Of a DNA stretch of 64,000 nucleotides, positions 24,289 to 36,310 are shown piece by piece (the stretch's first letter is position 1; each line of letters begins with the position of its first letter). This DNA is from Glandiceps talaboti (lineage: Eukaryota > Hemichordata > Enteropneusta > Spengelidae): the NCBI RefSeq assembly GCF_964340395.1, contig NC_135569.1, forward strand, positions 9,655,540 to 9,719,539, given 5' to 3'. The position numbers were made by a program, and so were the translations under genes. Under the pieces are notes generated by a model. It ran no database searches. It was not told the origin of the DNA and worked only from the letters and a program-made list of their open reading frames with translations.

Positions 24289-25080
24289 GGTCACATACAC
24301 CTCAGAGATAAACAAATCTTAATCTCTTGCTGTTATTTTACCAAGCCAAACCATTCTTACTTAAAATCAAGTATACAAAACTGGGTCCACCATGCAAATA
24401 TTTGCAGTTTAGGTCAAAATGATATGCATATTAGATTCCAAAATGGCTGCCAAATACTGTTTTAATGTCATAGAATAATGGCTGTAAGTTCCTTGAAAAC
24501 AAAATGGTGGACTCCAAACTTCTTTTAATTTGAAAGGCCAACAAACAAGCCTTTCATATTACAAAGTTTTCAAGAGAATTTTTAGAGAAATTGGTCCCTG
24601 AAGTCTACCTTAAAACGCATAGACTAGATTAGTGTAGAATATGATCTTTGTGCAAAGTTTATAGTTGTATTAGGACCATTACTCATTGTGTACTTTTTAA
24701 ATCATTTTATTCAACTTTCTCTCATAGATGATGTATAAATTTGTTGTAAGTTTTACACAGTGTTGTCACTATTTGAAGTCACATCACCGAGTTTTAAGTT
24801 TTTATAGGTGATCACATGATTTTACATATTTTTTTGTGAGGTTTTTTAGTCTGTGTGTATGTATATATTTGGTCAAACCATTAGGTCCAGAGATTCTGTA
24901 CATTTCAAATCTAAATCTGGAAGTGAAACTCGTTTAATTAAACTGAACATAATCTATCAAGTTAATTTTCTTTTTAATTATTATTCTAGCCATCACTTGT
25001 CTTTTTGTCCAAGAGACCTGCGTCTATTTCATCATTCCTACTTTTTTTTAAAAGGTCAAAGGTCAGCAAATCATATTTAG
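24289..25080. other. AT-rich spacer, no gene
   Basis: No element boundaries recognised. The plus ORF at 24853-25080 is a mixed Ser/His/Leu translation without support. Confidence 0.5.
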
Positions 25081-25084
25081 TCCT

Positions 25085-25470
25085 TTAAAGGGGAACACAT
25101 CGTCACAAACCACGGCCTCTTTTACGGCACCGTCCAGTACGTGCCCCACCAGAGGCTCGTTACTTCAAAGTTCATGGAAGAAATAACAGCTCTGGTTTGC
25201 GAGAACGAGGGGAACACTACTCAAGGAAATAAATGTACTTCCATAAACTTTGGGCTCTTGAGAGTCATTTCATGATTTCTAAGAAACACCAAATTGAAAC
25301 TCTATTTCATCTCTTTTGTTTTCAAACTGTTCCACCGTTGCATCATGGGACTCAGCAGACATACATATTTATTAGATGCACACTGAATATATGAAATCAT
25401 GAAATTACTCTCCAGACCCCAAAATTTATGAAAATACATATATTTTGGTGGGTGGTGTTCCCTGTAATTC
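25085..25470. mobile_element. LINE-tail-like segment joined to inverted-repeat element (family H)
   Basis: 25087-25215 matches the reverse complement of 3880-3985 (CACGGCCTCTTTTACGGCAC, AACAGCTCTGGTTTGCGAGA). 25220-25280 and 25385-25460 form inverted arms (CCATAAACTTTGGGCTCTTG, GAGAGTCATTTCATGAT versus ATCATGAAATTACTCTCCAG, ACCCCAAAATTTATG). A single arm is also at 9510-9605. Confidence 0.55.
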
Positions 25471-25619
25471 TTAAAAGGAAACAAAATGTCTATTATATGA
25501 TTATTCTTTTATGAGATCTTCTGATCGTATAATTTATTTTATAATGATGTCCATGCAATGGAAAATAATATGGGAATCACAAGTCTGTGAGACAACTCTA
25601 AAATGTGTACAGCTGATAT

Positions 25620-25745
25620 AAAGCAACCCCAAAGATGGCACATACCTTATATGGTAACTTAAAACATGGCACATACCTTATATGGTAACTACAAACATGG
25701 CACATACCATATTTGGTAACTCCAAACATGGCACATATCTTGTAT
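25620..25745. repeat. ~36-bp tandem repeat, four units
   Basis: ATGGCACATACCTTATATGG, followed by TAACTnnAAAC, is repeated with small changes from about 25633 to 25745. The minus ORF over it is a shadow. Confidence 0.85.
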
Positions 25746-26267
25746 TGATATTCTTTAAGTGAAAATAATATTATAAGATAGCAGTTTTTGGATGAATGAA
25801 GTAAACTGTAAATTTTCGAGTGGTGGCACCCCATATGTTTTACTAAATCATTCAAATCTTACTATTTAGGAGACAAAAACTCCTAGCTTGCAATGTAAAC
25901 TTACACGTAAGGTCACATCATTATTAAATATCATAGACAATACACTGAATACAGTATGCATTATATGTGATGTTTACTTTCAAAACCTGCAAATTTAGTC
26001 AACAAGTGTGTTTATACACATACATGTATGGAGAGCTAGCATATGAATTTTTAGGGAAAAAAGCCAAGAGTACCCTGTAAGCCAGAGAAAAAGTTTATGA
26101 ACTTAAGAGTATTATTGTGAATGCATACAAGTTAAACTTTCCATGAGATTTGCTTTCAAAAATGTATTTTGTGAAGTTTTATAAAATCATGATGCACAAG
26201 GCGAGTTAAAAACAAATATGGCAGAAGTAAAGATTTAGTAATAAAGGTGTGAACAGATTAAGCTTTA

Positions 26268-26670
26268 GGGGTGAGATCAATAGTTCAATGTAGGATAAAA
26301 AACTAAATTCCTATACTTAGCCCACCCCCCACCTCCCTTCTAACTAAATTGGCTAAAATTGAAAATTGCTTCAAACCATGTACACATTTTCAAATCAGTA
26401 TGTAGTAGTATGTAGTGCTGTGAATATAAAGCCGGTATGTAGTGAATAAAAAATAGTTGTTTACTTTACTTTATTTTAATGCCATGCATTTACTCTAGTA
26501 AAAATTCTTCCATTTCTCAACTTGACATTTTAAAAGGAATATTTGTATTTAGGGGTACAAAACATCCATTAAAAGTAAAACAGATTTTGTAGGATGAGAG
26601 CTAAAATGGCTCAACCCCCCCCCCCCCCCCCCCCCCCCCCGTAGTACAATAAACTATTGATCTTACCCCT
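26268..26670. mobile_element. Foldback MITE, family D copy 2, with poly-C tract
   Basis: Begins GGGGTGAGATCAATAGTTCA and ends AAACTATTGATCTTACCCCT. Contains a 26-base C homopolymer at 26615-26640 where copy 1 has only CCCTCACCCC. An insertion-like duplication of AGTATGTAGT occurs near 26395-26440. Confidence 0.75.
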
Positions 26671-27950
26671 TACTGAGTATTATGTTCAGTTTTGTACATT
26701 TGTATGTTATATTTTCTTACTGTAATTGTTGTAGAAAATGATACACCAATAGTCACATGATTTATGGTTCTTTTCCGTTATGTAGACTTAATTAATGAAG
26801 TGTTTAAAATAATGTTTCAATAATAAAAGCAAACTCATGTGTAACTGAGAAATCTCACAGGATTGTGAAAATGGTGCTTGTGAAAAAGAAACAAGTGAAT
26901 ATGTTTGATGATGAATCAGAGAGTAAATATTTTAGTATCCATTCCTCCATTACTCATGAATAACAAGTATCAACTATGGCAGGCAGTGGCAAAGAAGGTC
27001 AGTTAGTTTTTTGCAATCACTTGAGATTACATGGTCACATGAGATTTTGCTTTTATTTAACAAGTTATTCAAAAGTTCACTAAATGTTTCATTGTAGATA
27101 CCAACAAACCAGATTGTCTATACTGTTTAAAATAAGTGACACAGGTTTTTTTTACGTCTCGCACAACTTTTTTTGTTACGAATTACAGAAAACAAAATAC
27201 AGACACTGATAGCAGGCAAGCATATAAAATGATCTATTTTATCTCAGTGTGTGTGAACATAAATCAACATCACTGTCAGTTGAAACATGGAAGATTCAAA
27301 CACAAAATGTTTATTTGTGTTCACAGTGAGATAAAATTTAACATTTTGTGTGTGTGTGCTATCAGGGCCTGTATTTTGTGTGTAAATCGTAACAAAACAC
27401 ATTGTTCCACCTCATTGAAACTCTATAGTCTTTCTGGTTCAGAAGTGACCAAAACTAATAATAACCAACTTTAGCAGTCTCAGTTTGTAGGACAGAATAA
27501 TGTTACTGTACGATAGAATCTTTCAAAACATACAAAATGTTCCTGACAAGATTCTGATTCTTTTCCATTATCTTATCAATAATATGTTATGTATCAAGGT
27601 TATAGTCCAATGTTAAATAGTTGAAGATAAAAAGTACATCATAGTCTCTGTGACAGGTTTTAACAAGAACCCTTACGTACCAAGTATGTTAATGTTTAAA
27701 ATATTCTGCCATGAGAATGTTTGTTCCCAGAGTAGTTTTCATGTGTAACATTTTGTAAATGCATTACAAAAGTTTTCAATTTTTGGATGATATTCATGTA
27801 GATTTTTTTACTTTGCGAGATTATTTTGTTTTGTGAAGGAAAGCAGCGTGTAGACAGCAAAGTTCAGAATTAAAATTTTATCAAAATAAATTGAGTGTGT
27901 CTCAAGTATTAATTTGATATTTATTTAGCAGTATAGACTGAATCCAACAT
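26671..27950. other. Spacer, no gene recognised
   Basis: AT-rich. The plus ORF at 27136-27474 (112 codons) has no family resemblance. It contains an inverted pair, ATAAAATGATCTATTTTATCT and CAGTGAGATAAAATTTAAC, about 100 bases apart, so it is more likely another palindromic element than a gene. The string AACTCTATAGTCTTTCTGG at about 27418 recurs at 44340. Confidence 0.5.
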
Positions 27951-27960
27951 CCCAGCAGTG

Positions 27961-28278
27961 GCAGTCCCTGGATGGGTGGGTACCCATGCTTGTTAGCGAA
28001 ATTTCAAATGTACCCTTTTTCCCAGAAATATTTCAATGAAAAACACCCCCTTTTTTAGTGAATCTGTGAGAAAATCACTGCAAAAAACACCCCTTATTTC
28101 TGAAATCTGGGAGGTTTTACCTTCAAGGCCACCTAATCTATACACTGCATGTACACTGTTTGCCCTGATGTTTGGGTGATCTGAAAAATCCACGGTCCCA
28201 GATGGCCGACGAAAAAACACCCCCTTTTCTGTGAAATTTCTAACAAGCATGCATACCCGCTTTGTCTGGGACTGCCAC
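27961..28278. mobile_element. Foldback MITE, family I (~318 bp)
   Basis: Left end GGCAGTCCCTGGATGGGTGG then CATGCTTGTTAGCGAAATTT. Right end AAATTTCTAACAAGCATGCA then CTTTGTCTGGGACTGCC. These are imperfect inverted repeats of about 48 bp. Internal inverted phrases (AAAAACACCCCC) occur twice. The 163-codon minus ORF at 27993-28484 lies across this element and a family A MITE and is not a gene. Confidence 0.85.
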
Positions 28279-28432
28279 CACCATGTCCAACACACAGTGG
28301 TGACAAGATGAGGTTCAACAAGTTGAGACAGACACGCGCTAAAACTAATATTGTGGGAATGATTGTGGTAGCATTGGCCATGATGATATACAGCAAAAGA
28401 AAATAAACTCGGAACAAAAGTCAGAAAGGATG

Positions 28433-28685
28433 CAATAGGGAACTTGGAAACCCGCCATCTTGAATATCCTGAATGTTGCATCATGGGAAATATGATGATA
28501 AATATAAATCAATCAATATTGTGTTACATTGTTTGTAAACACAAATAATCTAGTCATGATTACTCTGACCATTGTAGGAGGTTTATTATATCGATAGCTA
28601 CAGATTAGGTATTATGATAACTACAGATAATCCCATAGTCGTTTGTGTCTGATCATGCTCAGTCTGGATTGCACGTTCCCTATTG
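28433..28685. mobile_element. MITE family A, copy 2 (253 bp)
   Basis: Ends CAATAGGGAACTTGGAA and GCACGTTCCCTATTG. Interior colinear with copies at 6652 and 61006, with about 15% difference by eye. Confidence 0.9.
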
Positions 28686-28689
28686 TTGC

Positions 28690-29778
28690 TCATGCCTGTC
28701 TCTTGCAGAACGTGATTCATATACATTGTAATACAATTGTTGCATTATTTATTTCTTGCAGAGTGGATTTATGTACAATACAATTGTTGGATACGGCTGC
28801 ATGGTATAGTCCGCACATAGTGTGCAATCATTGATATCATACATGTATTTGTTTTGTCTGTAAAATTTATGACTGGGACATGCATTGTCTTTCATGTAGT
28901 AAAAAACAGACACAAGCAACAATTTGTATCCGTTCTGATTTTTGTTCCTGCATAGTTTATTTTCTTCTGCTGTATTAACCATGTGACCAAGATAATGTCA
29001 GGCATTTGATAGAAATAAAACACAGTATGGGTCTCTCCATTTGAGAAAAAGTTGTACTGCCGTCAGAGAGGGCGCCCTACTGTGAGAGTAATAAACGTCC
29101 AATGACAGATTTACATGTGATAATAATTTTAGTTTGTCTCTGGCTTAACTTGTTGAAAATAATTTCACCACTGTAGTAGTTTATTTTGAGTGTCCAATAT
29201 ATGATATAGTCATCTTGCAGTGGTGCATATAACCAACAGGAATGATATCAAAATATTTTTTTTTACCCAACACATCTGCCCTACTTCCCAGACTTGTAAT
29301 AACACTATGAAGTTTGTAGCTTTTTGATCACAATGTAATCATTTATGTGATTTTTAAAGGCCCACCAGTTTGAAGCATGCATTCTTACGATATAGCCTAA
29401 TTATCGAAAAAAAATAATTAATTAAGCAAATGTATATTAAATAATATTCACGGAATGTTTACTAACACCTAATCACTTCTAGCCATTACCCTGCGAAACA
29501 TTTCTTTGAATTTAACCAACTGTTTTGGGAAAACGATTACAATTAAAATCTAGGCAAGAAAAAAAGTTGTTTGACAGAGCTATAGAAAAAGTTAGTCCAG
29601 AACAAAAGAATGATCCCATGTAATCCTATTAAGATAATACTAAATGAAGTGACCCAGGACTGAAACATGGCCCTTTAATAGCCCATTGTAAAGTCCTATG
29701 TAATCTACCATTGTGTTGGATTGCAATATCTATCATTTACATATTAGAACATTTATTTTAGGTGTGTACAACAATGCT
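28690..29778. other. Spacer, no gene; short repeat G fragment
   Basis: 29373-29470 (CATTCTTACGATATAGCCTA, ATTATCGAAAA) matches the repeat units at 34040-34570. The rest is unassigned. Confidence 0.5.
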
Positions 29779-30681
29779 TTAAAGGTGGCACTCAACTGAG
29801 TTTATTAACCTAATACTCAAGTGAAAAATACTTGCATAAAACTTTGATCAGACTAGAATATATTTACAATTGTCATCTGGCATTATTAGAACAGTTGACT
29901 GTATAGCATTAGATTTTCCTGGCATTCTTTTCATACCTAAAATAAATTTCGTCATCAGATTGTTTGTGTTATATCTTAATACCAAGTTTGAGTTCAGTTA
30001 ATTACAAGTGATGGTTAAGTGTGCTTCAGTATGTGGAATACTGTAGGTACCTTTTACTATCCAGTAACATTTAAAAAATAAAATAGAACAACAAATTTAA
30101 CTCTGGGATTTGCTTCCTAGAAATTTTTTTACTGTGAGAAGAAATTTACATTAAAATGGGCATATGGATGAAAATTGGGTATTTATTTTGGATTTTTAAT
30201 TTACAAAATAATTTTATCATGGCTTCCTACTTGAAAAATTAATGTGAAACAATATTGACAAAGTCTATGTTTGTAACTCAATGAATGGCAAAGACTGATA
30301 AATGTGTAAAATCTTTGTTATTGTACGTACAATAACAAACTTTTCACACATTTGTTTTGCTTTTAGCAATTTATGAGTTACAAACACGTACTTTGGAATA
30401 TGTTGTTTCAGATTAATTTTTCAAGTAGGAAGCCATGATAAAGTGGTTCTATAAAATATTAAAAATCCACAATAAATAGCAAATCCTCATCCATATGGCC
30501 ATTTTGACTTAAGTCAATTGCAAGTGATGGTTATTAGTAAGTAGAATACTATGCAGTAACATTTAAAAAACAAAATATAACAACAAATTTATAATGTATA
30601 AAATTTGGGATTTGCTTCCTAGAAATGTTTTGACTGAGTAGAAATTTTCACTAAGTATAAACTCGACTTGTGTCCCTTTAA
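29779..30681. mobile_element. Family B MITE with a family C MITE nested inside
   Basis: Outer ends TTTAAAGGTGGCACTCAACT and CGACTTGTGTCCCTTTAA match family B. A complete family C palindrome (30153-30505) sits inside. About 130 bp of B sequence (ACATTTAAAAAA ... GGGATTTGCTTCCTAGAAAT) is present on both sides of it. The outer end stops 4 bp short of the stop codon of the acyltransferase gene on the minus strand. Confidence 0.75.
30153..30505. mobile_element. Family C foldback MITE, intact copy
   Basis: A near-continuous palindrome of about 350 bp: left end AAAATGGGCATATGGATGAA, right end TCATCCATATGGCCATTTT. The hinge TTGTTATTGTACGTACAATA continues symmetrically to ACAA at about 30317-30334. 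Confidence 0.9.
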
Positions 30682-30685
30682 TGTC

Positions 30686-32206
30686 TTATTGACTTATTTT
30701 GCACATTTTCTTCAGAATACTAACTACAAGATCAGCAAACTCTTTAGCCTGTTCCCTACTAGTCACATTTGTACAATATGCCAAGCTCCACATTAACTGA
30801 CCATGAATGGTGGCAAAGTAGCTCCCAAACAAACCACCCATTTTGGCCCCTCCACAAGCATTGTGTTTCCTAACCAGTTCAAAGGTTCTTGGTTTGTCTT
30901 TGGTCAAATAGTCTAACTTTCCTAGATTAGACACCACAATGAGATCTTCCTGTCTATGGCCGCCTTCTTTGTCATTAAGGACATCCTTGATTAGTTCTTC
31001 AAATGAGAAGCCGACATCTTTTAACAGGCGCAGCAGTTTTGCAAATTCTTGACATTCGCCTTTTCGAAGACCTGCGTGGGTTTGCTTTGTTAGATCACAG
31101 GCAAATTTCCATAAGACATCTAGTTCATCACTGCATGGCACCATAGTCTTGAGGTGGTACGTACCAGCATACAGGCCGAGTGATGTAGATTCATGGAGGG
31201 GCGGGTTAACGAATCGTCTGAGATTCACAGCGATTGCGACCTTGATCTTCTTTAACCGTGTAATCTTTCCCTTCTCAAGGATCTGATGAATAGCCTTACA
31301 TGAGGCCGCCAAAAGAGTTCCATTCACTGTGCTTCCATGCTTCTTCGAACACGATATGATAGATTCCGTCTCTTCCCGCGTAAACTCCATTGGCAACACA
31401 CTAGTCTTAATTTCAACATTAGGATTTCGTGCAAATTCAGTCCCAAAACATTGGACATACGGATTCTTGAATGGGAAGATCTTCTGCATGGCAAGCTTTA
31501 TAGTCATCAGGAGCAAGATGATGATTTTCTTCCACCATGGCCAATCAGTAATGCCGAGACAATCTTCAATGTGTGGTAGTAGTGGTAGACTATCAGGGAG
31601 ACTTGTTTCACCTTGTGATGCCGACTCAAGATAATCTAAGAGTTCATCTATGAATCTCATGATAGAGAGACCGTCAATCATAGCATGATAGAAGGTAGCA
31701 ATGACAACACCCGTGTGGACACCATTAACTGGACCATCACCGTCCTGCTCAAGTAGCCTCAGTCTCCACAATGGACCCTTCTTGGAGTCGAATCTAGTTG
31801 CTAACTCTCTGGAGTGTGCTTCAACCCAATCACTTGTTTTCAAGACTTTCACATCTACACTCTCATCTGAAGTAGTTTTGAAATACTTCGATGATATGCC
31901 ACGTTTATCTTGAATATCGACAACAGACATACGAAGCATTGGATGTCTACCACGAATCATGTGAGCTCCCCGAGTCAATAAATCCAGGGACAATTTCGTC
32001 TTAGATTCAATAAAAAAGACATAGGAGTTCAGGTACATACCTTTATCAAGAAAATAGCTGAACCCATCTTCAATTAATCCAAGTTTTCTTCCACCTGTTA
32101 TCTTGAGGTCTTTCGACTGCTTCGGACTGGTGTGAAGGAATTTCCAAATTATGGTGAAAATTGTAAAGGCCACAGCCATGGTCAATAGAACTGTTACACA
32201 GACCAT
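30686..32206 (-). CDS. Membrane-anchored condensation-domain / CAT-like acyltransferase (gene A)
   Basis: Intronless ORF of 506 residues. Residues 3-22 are a hydrophobic N-terminal anchor. After it comes a condensation/PapA5-like fold: RHPMLRM near 87-93, and the active-site motif YHAMIDG, with His174, Asp178 and Gly179 fitting HxxxDG. TVNGTLLAA near 294-302, SNLGKLDYL near 427 and IHGQLMWSLAY near 468 complete the family pattern. Members of this superfamily transfer acyl groups from CoA or carrier-protein thioesters to alcohols or amines; the substrate here is unknown. The start is supported by an in-frame TAG two codons upstream. Its paralogue is at 40420-41823 on the opposite strand. Its 3' flank is a MITE from 4 bp after the stop onward, so the 3' UTR and polyadenylation signals must come from transposon sequence. 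Confidence 0.85.
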   Translation of the reverse strand: MVCVTVLLTMAVAFTIFTIIWKFLHTSPKQSKDLKITGGRKLGLIEDGFSYFLDKGMYLNSYVFFIESKTKLSLDLLTRGAHMIRGRHPMLRMSVVDIQDKRGISSKYFKTTSDESVDVKVLKTSDWVEAHSRELATRFDSKKGPLWRLRLLEQDGDGPVNGVHTGVVIATFYHAMIDGLSIMRFIDELLDYLESASQGETSLPDSLPLLPHIEDCLGITDWPWWKKIIILLLMTIKLAMQKIFPFKNPYVQCFGTEFARNPNVEIKTSVLPMEFTREETESIISCSKKHGSTVNGTLLAASCKAIHQILEKGKITRLKKIKVAIAVNLRRFVNPPLHESTSLGLYAGTYHLKTMVPCSDELDVLWKFACDLTKQTHAGLRKGECQEFAKLLRLLKDVGFSFEELIKDVLNDKEGGHRQEDLIVVSNLGKLDYLTKDKPRTFELVRKHNACGGAKMGGLFGSYFATIHGQLMWSLAYCTNVTSREQAKEFADLVVSILKKMCKISQ

Positions 32207-32639
32207 CTTCTAGCAGTTTTGGTTAATTGTCACTACATGTGGAAATTTAATCAGAGGAAATACAGTTAAAGTCAGAAAATCTATTGTGCATGGTTGTCAG
32301 ACATTACCATTTGTCAACATTGCATATTTTCAGTTTAGTCCCTGTTACTGCTCCCTCTGTGTGCTCCCACTGCTGTCCTTGGTGGCATTAGCCTGCAGTG
32401 GAGTCTGGGTAACTGAGATTGTACTATCAGTTTTTAAAATCAGATATTTTTGGTTTTCAATTGTGCCAAAATTACCACAAAAATGAAAAAAAAATGCAGC
32501 ATGAAACGGAAAAATGTAAAACCATTGACTTCTGTCCATGGAATTGAAATCAGAACATTAAAAAGACTGAAAAATTGTTTTGCTTTACGCTATACACTCT
32601 CTGGTGGTGATATGCTTAGACAATGGTATTAAACTTGGG

Positions 32640-32880
32640 CAAATTTTTTTTTAATGTGTGTTTCTGATTATCTGACCGACCTTAGTTAAGCTGTCGACCC
32701 TAAACATTTTTTTAAAAACAAAAAGATAATAAATTCTTTGTCTTCTAGACCTTTATGTACGTCTGTATTCTTTCCTCAGTGATGTCTGTACATATTTTAT
32801 CAAACTATCACAGAAGGGGTATTCTGACTGACATCTCATTTGTTTTTGGGTCGAATTGAGAATATGAAAAACAGTTATAA
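32640..32880. repeat. Family F repeat fragment upstream of gene A
   Basis: Contains AATGTGTGTTTCTGATTATC (reverse of the family F end) and TTTTATCAAACTATCACAGA, also found near 15450. Possibly another foldback element; boundaries unclear. Confidence 0.35.
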
Positions 32881-32934
32881 ATGTGACAAATAGAATCTCA
32901 TGAGCCATCACAGAACAAAGGGACACTTATTATT

Positions 32935-33225
32935 GCTGGATTGCTGTTTTTCTAAGGAAAACATGACACGAATCATGCTACTACAAATGTATCAATTTAT
33001 GCTCTATGCTTTAATAGATTGTTATTTTCCTAATAAAAACACTCGAATCATGCTACTACAAATGTATCAACTTATGCTCTATGCTTAGATTGTTATTTTC
33101 CTAATAAAAGCATCACTCGAATCATGCTACTACAAATGTATCAATTTATGCTCTATGCTTAGATTGTTATTTTCCTAATAAAAGCATCACTCGAATCATG
33201 CTACTACAAATGTATCAATTTATGA
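32935..33225. repeat. ~74-bp tandem repeat, about 3.7 units
   Basis: Units contain CGAATCATGCTACTACAAAT, GTATCAATTTATGCTCTATG and GATTGTTATTTTCCTAATAA. A single diverged unit is at about 36320-36370 (CGAATCCTGTTACTACAAAT). Confidence 0.9.
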
Positions 33226-33239
33226 TCTATACAATGATA

Positions 33240-33345
33240 TAACTTACAGATAGGGCAAACATATTCAAGTTAAAACGTTGCCATATTTAGACTGTAGACA
33301 AAGAAAACAACAATCTAAGAAATACTACATGCCCTATTGTCCTAG
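33240..33345. repeat. Segment duplicated at 36385-36480
   Basis: CATATTCAAGTTAAAACGTT, then CCATATTTAGACTGTAGACA and ATCTAAGAAATACTACATG, matches 36390-36470 in the same orientation. Together with the preceding tandem repeat this shows that a block of several hundred bases was copied about 3.1 kb away, followed by local expansion of one part. Confidence 0.8.
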
Positions 33346-33399
33346 AATGCCATACAAGCACAGAAAACAGAACTCCTTCGTCTATGAGATAAACAAGGG

Positions 33400-33620
33400 A
33401 GTCGAAGACGGTAAAAAGTAGCAATATTAGTAACATATATTTTGTTGAAGGTAAAAAGTAGTACTGTTACGTTGAAACATACCACTGTTGGCGAGATATT
33501 TTGTAATATATAGCAATGTTAGTGAGATATTGAAATGACATTGAAACAAATGTCACTAAGTGAGATATTTTGTAGTACCAGATGTTGAAATGTAGTAATG
33601 GTTATAGATAAGATTGTAAT
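33400..33620. repeat. Short imperfect repeats (GTAAAAAGTAG / GTGAGATATT)
   Basis: GGTAAAAAGTAG occurs twice near 33410 and 33450. TnAGTGAGATATTnTGTA-type strings recur near 33493, 33520 and 33560. No function inferred. Confidence 0.5.
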
Positions 33621-34029
33621 TTCATGGAGCCTGACTACACACTTTACCAGGTGTTAAATGACTTACTTGCCTTATATAGCTGTCGACAACCGATGACTTC
33701 TATGAGAAATTGTGAATAAAATGCACCAGTTATGCTGTCAGCTAAGTTTGGCAATATGGTGTCTACACTGGGTACACACTATTCATAAGGTTATGCTTGT
33801 CTGAAATGACCCAAGTTAACCTAGATAGCATTGAAAAACTGACAAATGGTGATAAGATATGTGTATTCATAAAACTGTTATTTATTGCCTAGAGTTCCAC
33901 CTTTATCAAATAGATTATTTAGATAGATAAGAACTGTCTAATTTAATTCTATCATTCTCATGACCTGACAAACCCTATATTTCTTAAAACAAATTAAATT
34001 CAAAACAAGATTTAAAATGAATGCCTCCC

Positions 34030-34565
34030 TTTGTTCCTACACATATTGGTGGAATGCATTCTTTAAGATATAGCCTAATTAATGAAAATTATTAATTATG
34101 CACATTAATCATTAAAAAATAAAAACTATGCTAACAGGGAGGTATGTGCCAAATTATATGGAATTTGAAACTTGCATTCTTAACATATAACCTAATTACC
34201 AAAACGCGTTAATTATTCAAATTATTCATCAAAAGTAAATACTATGTCAACAGACTTTATAGGACAGCCATGCTTGCTATGATTAACTATGCAAATTAAT
34301 CATTAAAACTAAAACCTATGGCAATGGGCATTAGCTTGTAGGATCTAGGATATGTATGCATTGCTATGGTTGATATATATGCCAAAGTATATTGAAATTT
34401 GAAGTATACATTCACAAGATTTAGCCTAATTATGAACATCACTAATTATGCAAATTTCTCATTAAAATTGTAAGTTACATCAACAAGCATTATAACACGT
34501 ATGCACTTTGTTATGTTTAATGTATATACCAATTAAATTGAAGTTGAAGTAAACATTCATATCAT
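34030..34565. repeat. Long-period diverged tandem repeat (family G)
   Basis: Three to four units share GCATTCTTAACATATAACCT-type, TAATTATGCAAATTAATCAT and AAAACTATGnCAACAGnCAT phrases. One unit-like piece is at 29373-29470. Strongly AT-rich. Confidence 0.7.
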
Positions 34566-34579
34566 TATGGGGGGGGGGG

Positions 34580-34790
34580 GTAATAACTATGCCCTCTACG
34601 GCAGGATTAGGAAAAAATCACGTCAGGTGACTGTCGTGTCGGTGGTCCCATTCGAGTGCGTATCTGAGCAAAACATTATCGTTTATGGCAGAAATTCGAA
34701 AAGTTTGATTAAACAAATGTTTCGAATTTTTCTTTTGAATTTAATTGTCATTTGTATGCCATTCAGAAGGTTAAAGAACGATTAAGAATT
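34580..34790. repeat. Dispersed repeat, copy 1 (pair with 60445-60625)
   Basis: ATGCCCTCTACGGCAGGATTA, then CGTATCTGAGC, AAACAAATG and TTTAATTGTC, then AGGTTAAAGAACG, matches ACGCCCTCTATAGCCGGATT and its continuation at 60451-60618. Both encode open but dissimilar short ORFs, so the shared unit is DNA rather than a conserved protein. Confidence 0.6.
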
Positions 34791-35614
34791 AAAAATATCA
34801 CCAACATTTACAGTATCATATTTCGATCTGACAACAATATAATTCACTGAAATTGTTAAATTACTAATAATTAGACATATAATGTTAATCAGTGGTCGAC
34901 AATAACCATATGCAGTACATAAACAGGTTGAAATCGTGATCGCCGTTGAGGGCGCTGTTCTATTGGATGCAGACGTACCCAATTTGATTTTAGTTATCGC
35001 GTACACAGCATACAGCTACAAAAATTCGTTTACCCACAGGTGAGGCAATACTGTTCACGGTGTGCGATATTATGGGTAAGTTAACGTTACTGTACCTAAC
35101 AAAGCTTTTTCAAAAAAAATGTTCAAGTTGCAGCTTTAAGTAAGTATGGGCGCTCGCGCGCTCTAACCTGCTGCAGAAAAACGGAAAATGAGTGATGTGT
35201 TTTTTCATTTGCTGACAAACATTTATACTTCCTGACGTCGTGATCTATCATTAATCCTACTCGTTGACCATCATAATTACTAATATCTTCAACTTCATTG
35301 CAAAAATATCGAAATTCATATTTTACCATGATTTATATCGTTCTCCAAATATTTAGTTGAGAAGATAAATTTTGTGAGTTTTTATGTTCTCTTTGTATAA
35401 CGGTGGACACCCATTTTAATCCATTATTACAAAGTGTGGACATTATACCTAATCAGTATGCAAATACATGTATTTATATATGATGTAGTAATCTCCCATG
35501 AGAAAAGACGTTAGGTAAACCATAGACGTTGGTGGAGGGTCTATGGGTAAACTGAATGAAACTAGTGCCTCGGTAGTTATAAGGTGTGAAGTGTTTTGTT
35601 TTGTTTCGTTTTAT

Positions 35615-35727
<113 letters not shown>

Positions 35728-35729
35728 TA

Positions 35730-36310
35730 TTCAACAGGAAGGAAAGAAACAACTAAAACGCATACAAATCTAATCATCACAAGCCGATGTAGTAATACGT
35801 TGGCCCAACAACCTCTCAATGTGATTTTTAATATACACACCTGGTTTGAATGTAAATGCATGCCCTTACAAATTAATTTTTTCAATTTGTTACTGGCATA
35901 GAATTAATTTCTTGAAGTGAAAATTAACTATTTTGTCTAGAAACTTTAATAGCCTCTTCGAACTTTAAATATTTTGTTAATTAACGCATGCGTAAAATAA
36001 AGGGCAAAGTGTGACGACCGTCAACCACTCAGTCTGAAGTGTGCTTATCTTTGTTTCCCGGCTGTGTTCCTTTAATGGTATCTAGTTTTGGAGGACTGGT
36101 CGTTTGGAATCAGTACTGTGTTCATCATCATCATCAACATGTTGTTTAACGGAAAAATGCGATCACGTGGTAGGACATACTTCATTGAGTTTGGAACATA
36201 TCAAGTGCGTTGCTTGGCCATTGATTCTATAATCATCTTCATATCTTGAATTGCATAATCATGGGATTATGACCACAGGGATACGTATTATTACTTAATA
36301 TTATGTTGTT
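35730..36310. other. Intergenic spacer, nothing recognised
   Basis: No exon-like or element-like structure. A short (CAT)n stretch (TCATCATCATCATCAAC) lies near 36123-36139. Confidence 0.5.

Noticed and set aside
27993-28484. 163-codon minus-strand ORF
   Set aside because: It spans a foldback MITE (27961-28278) and the end of another MITE, contains repeat-derived duplicated phrases and has no domain-like pattern.
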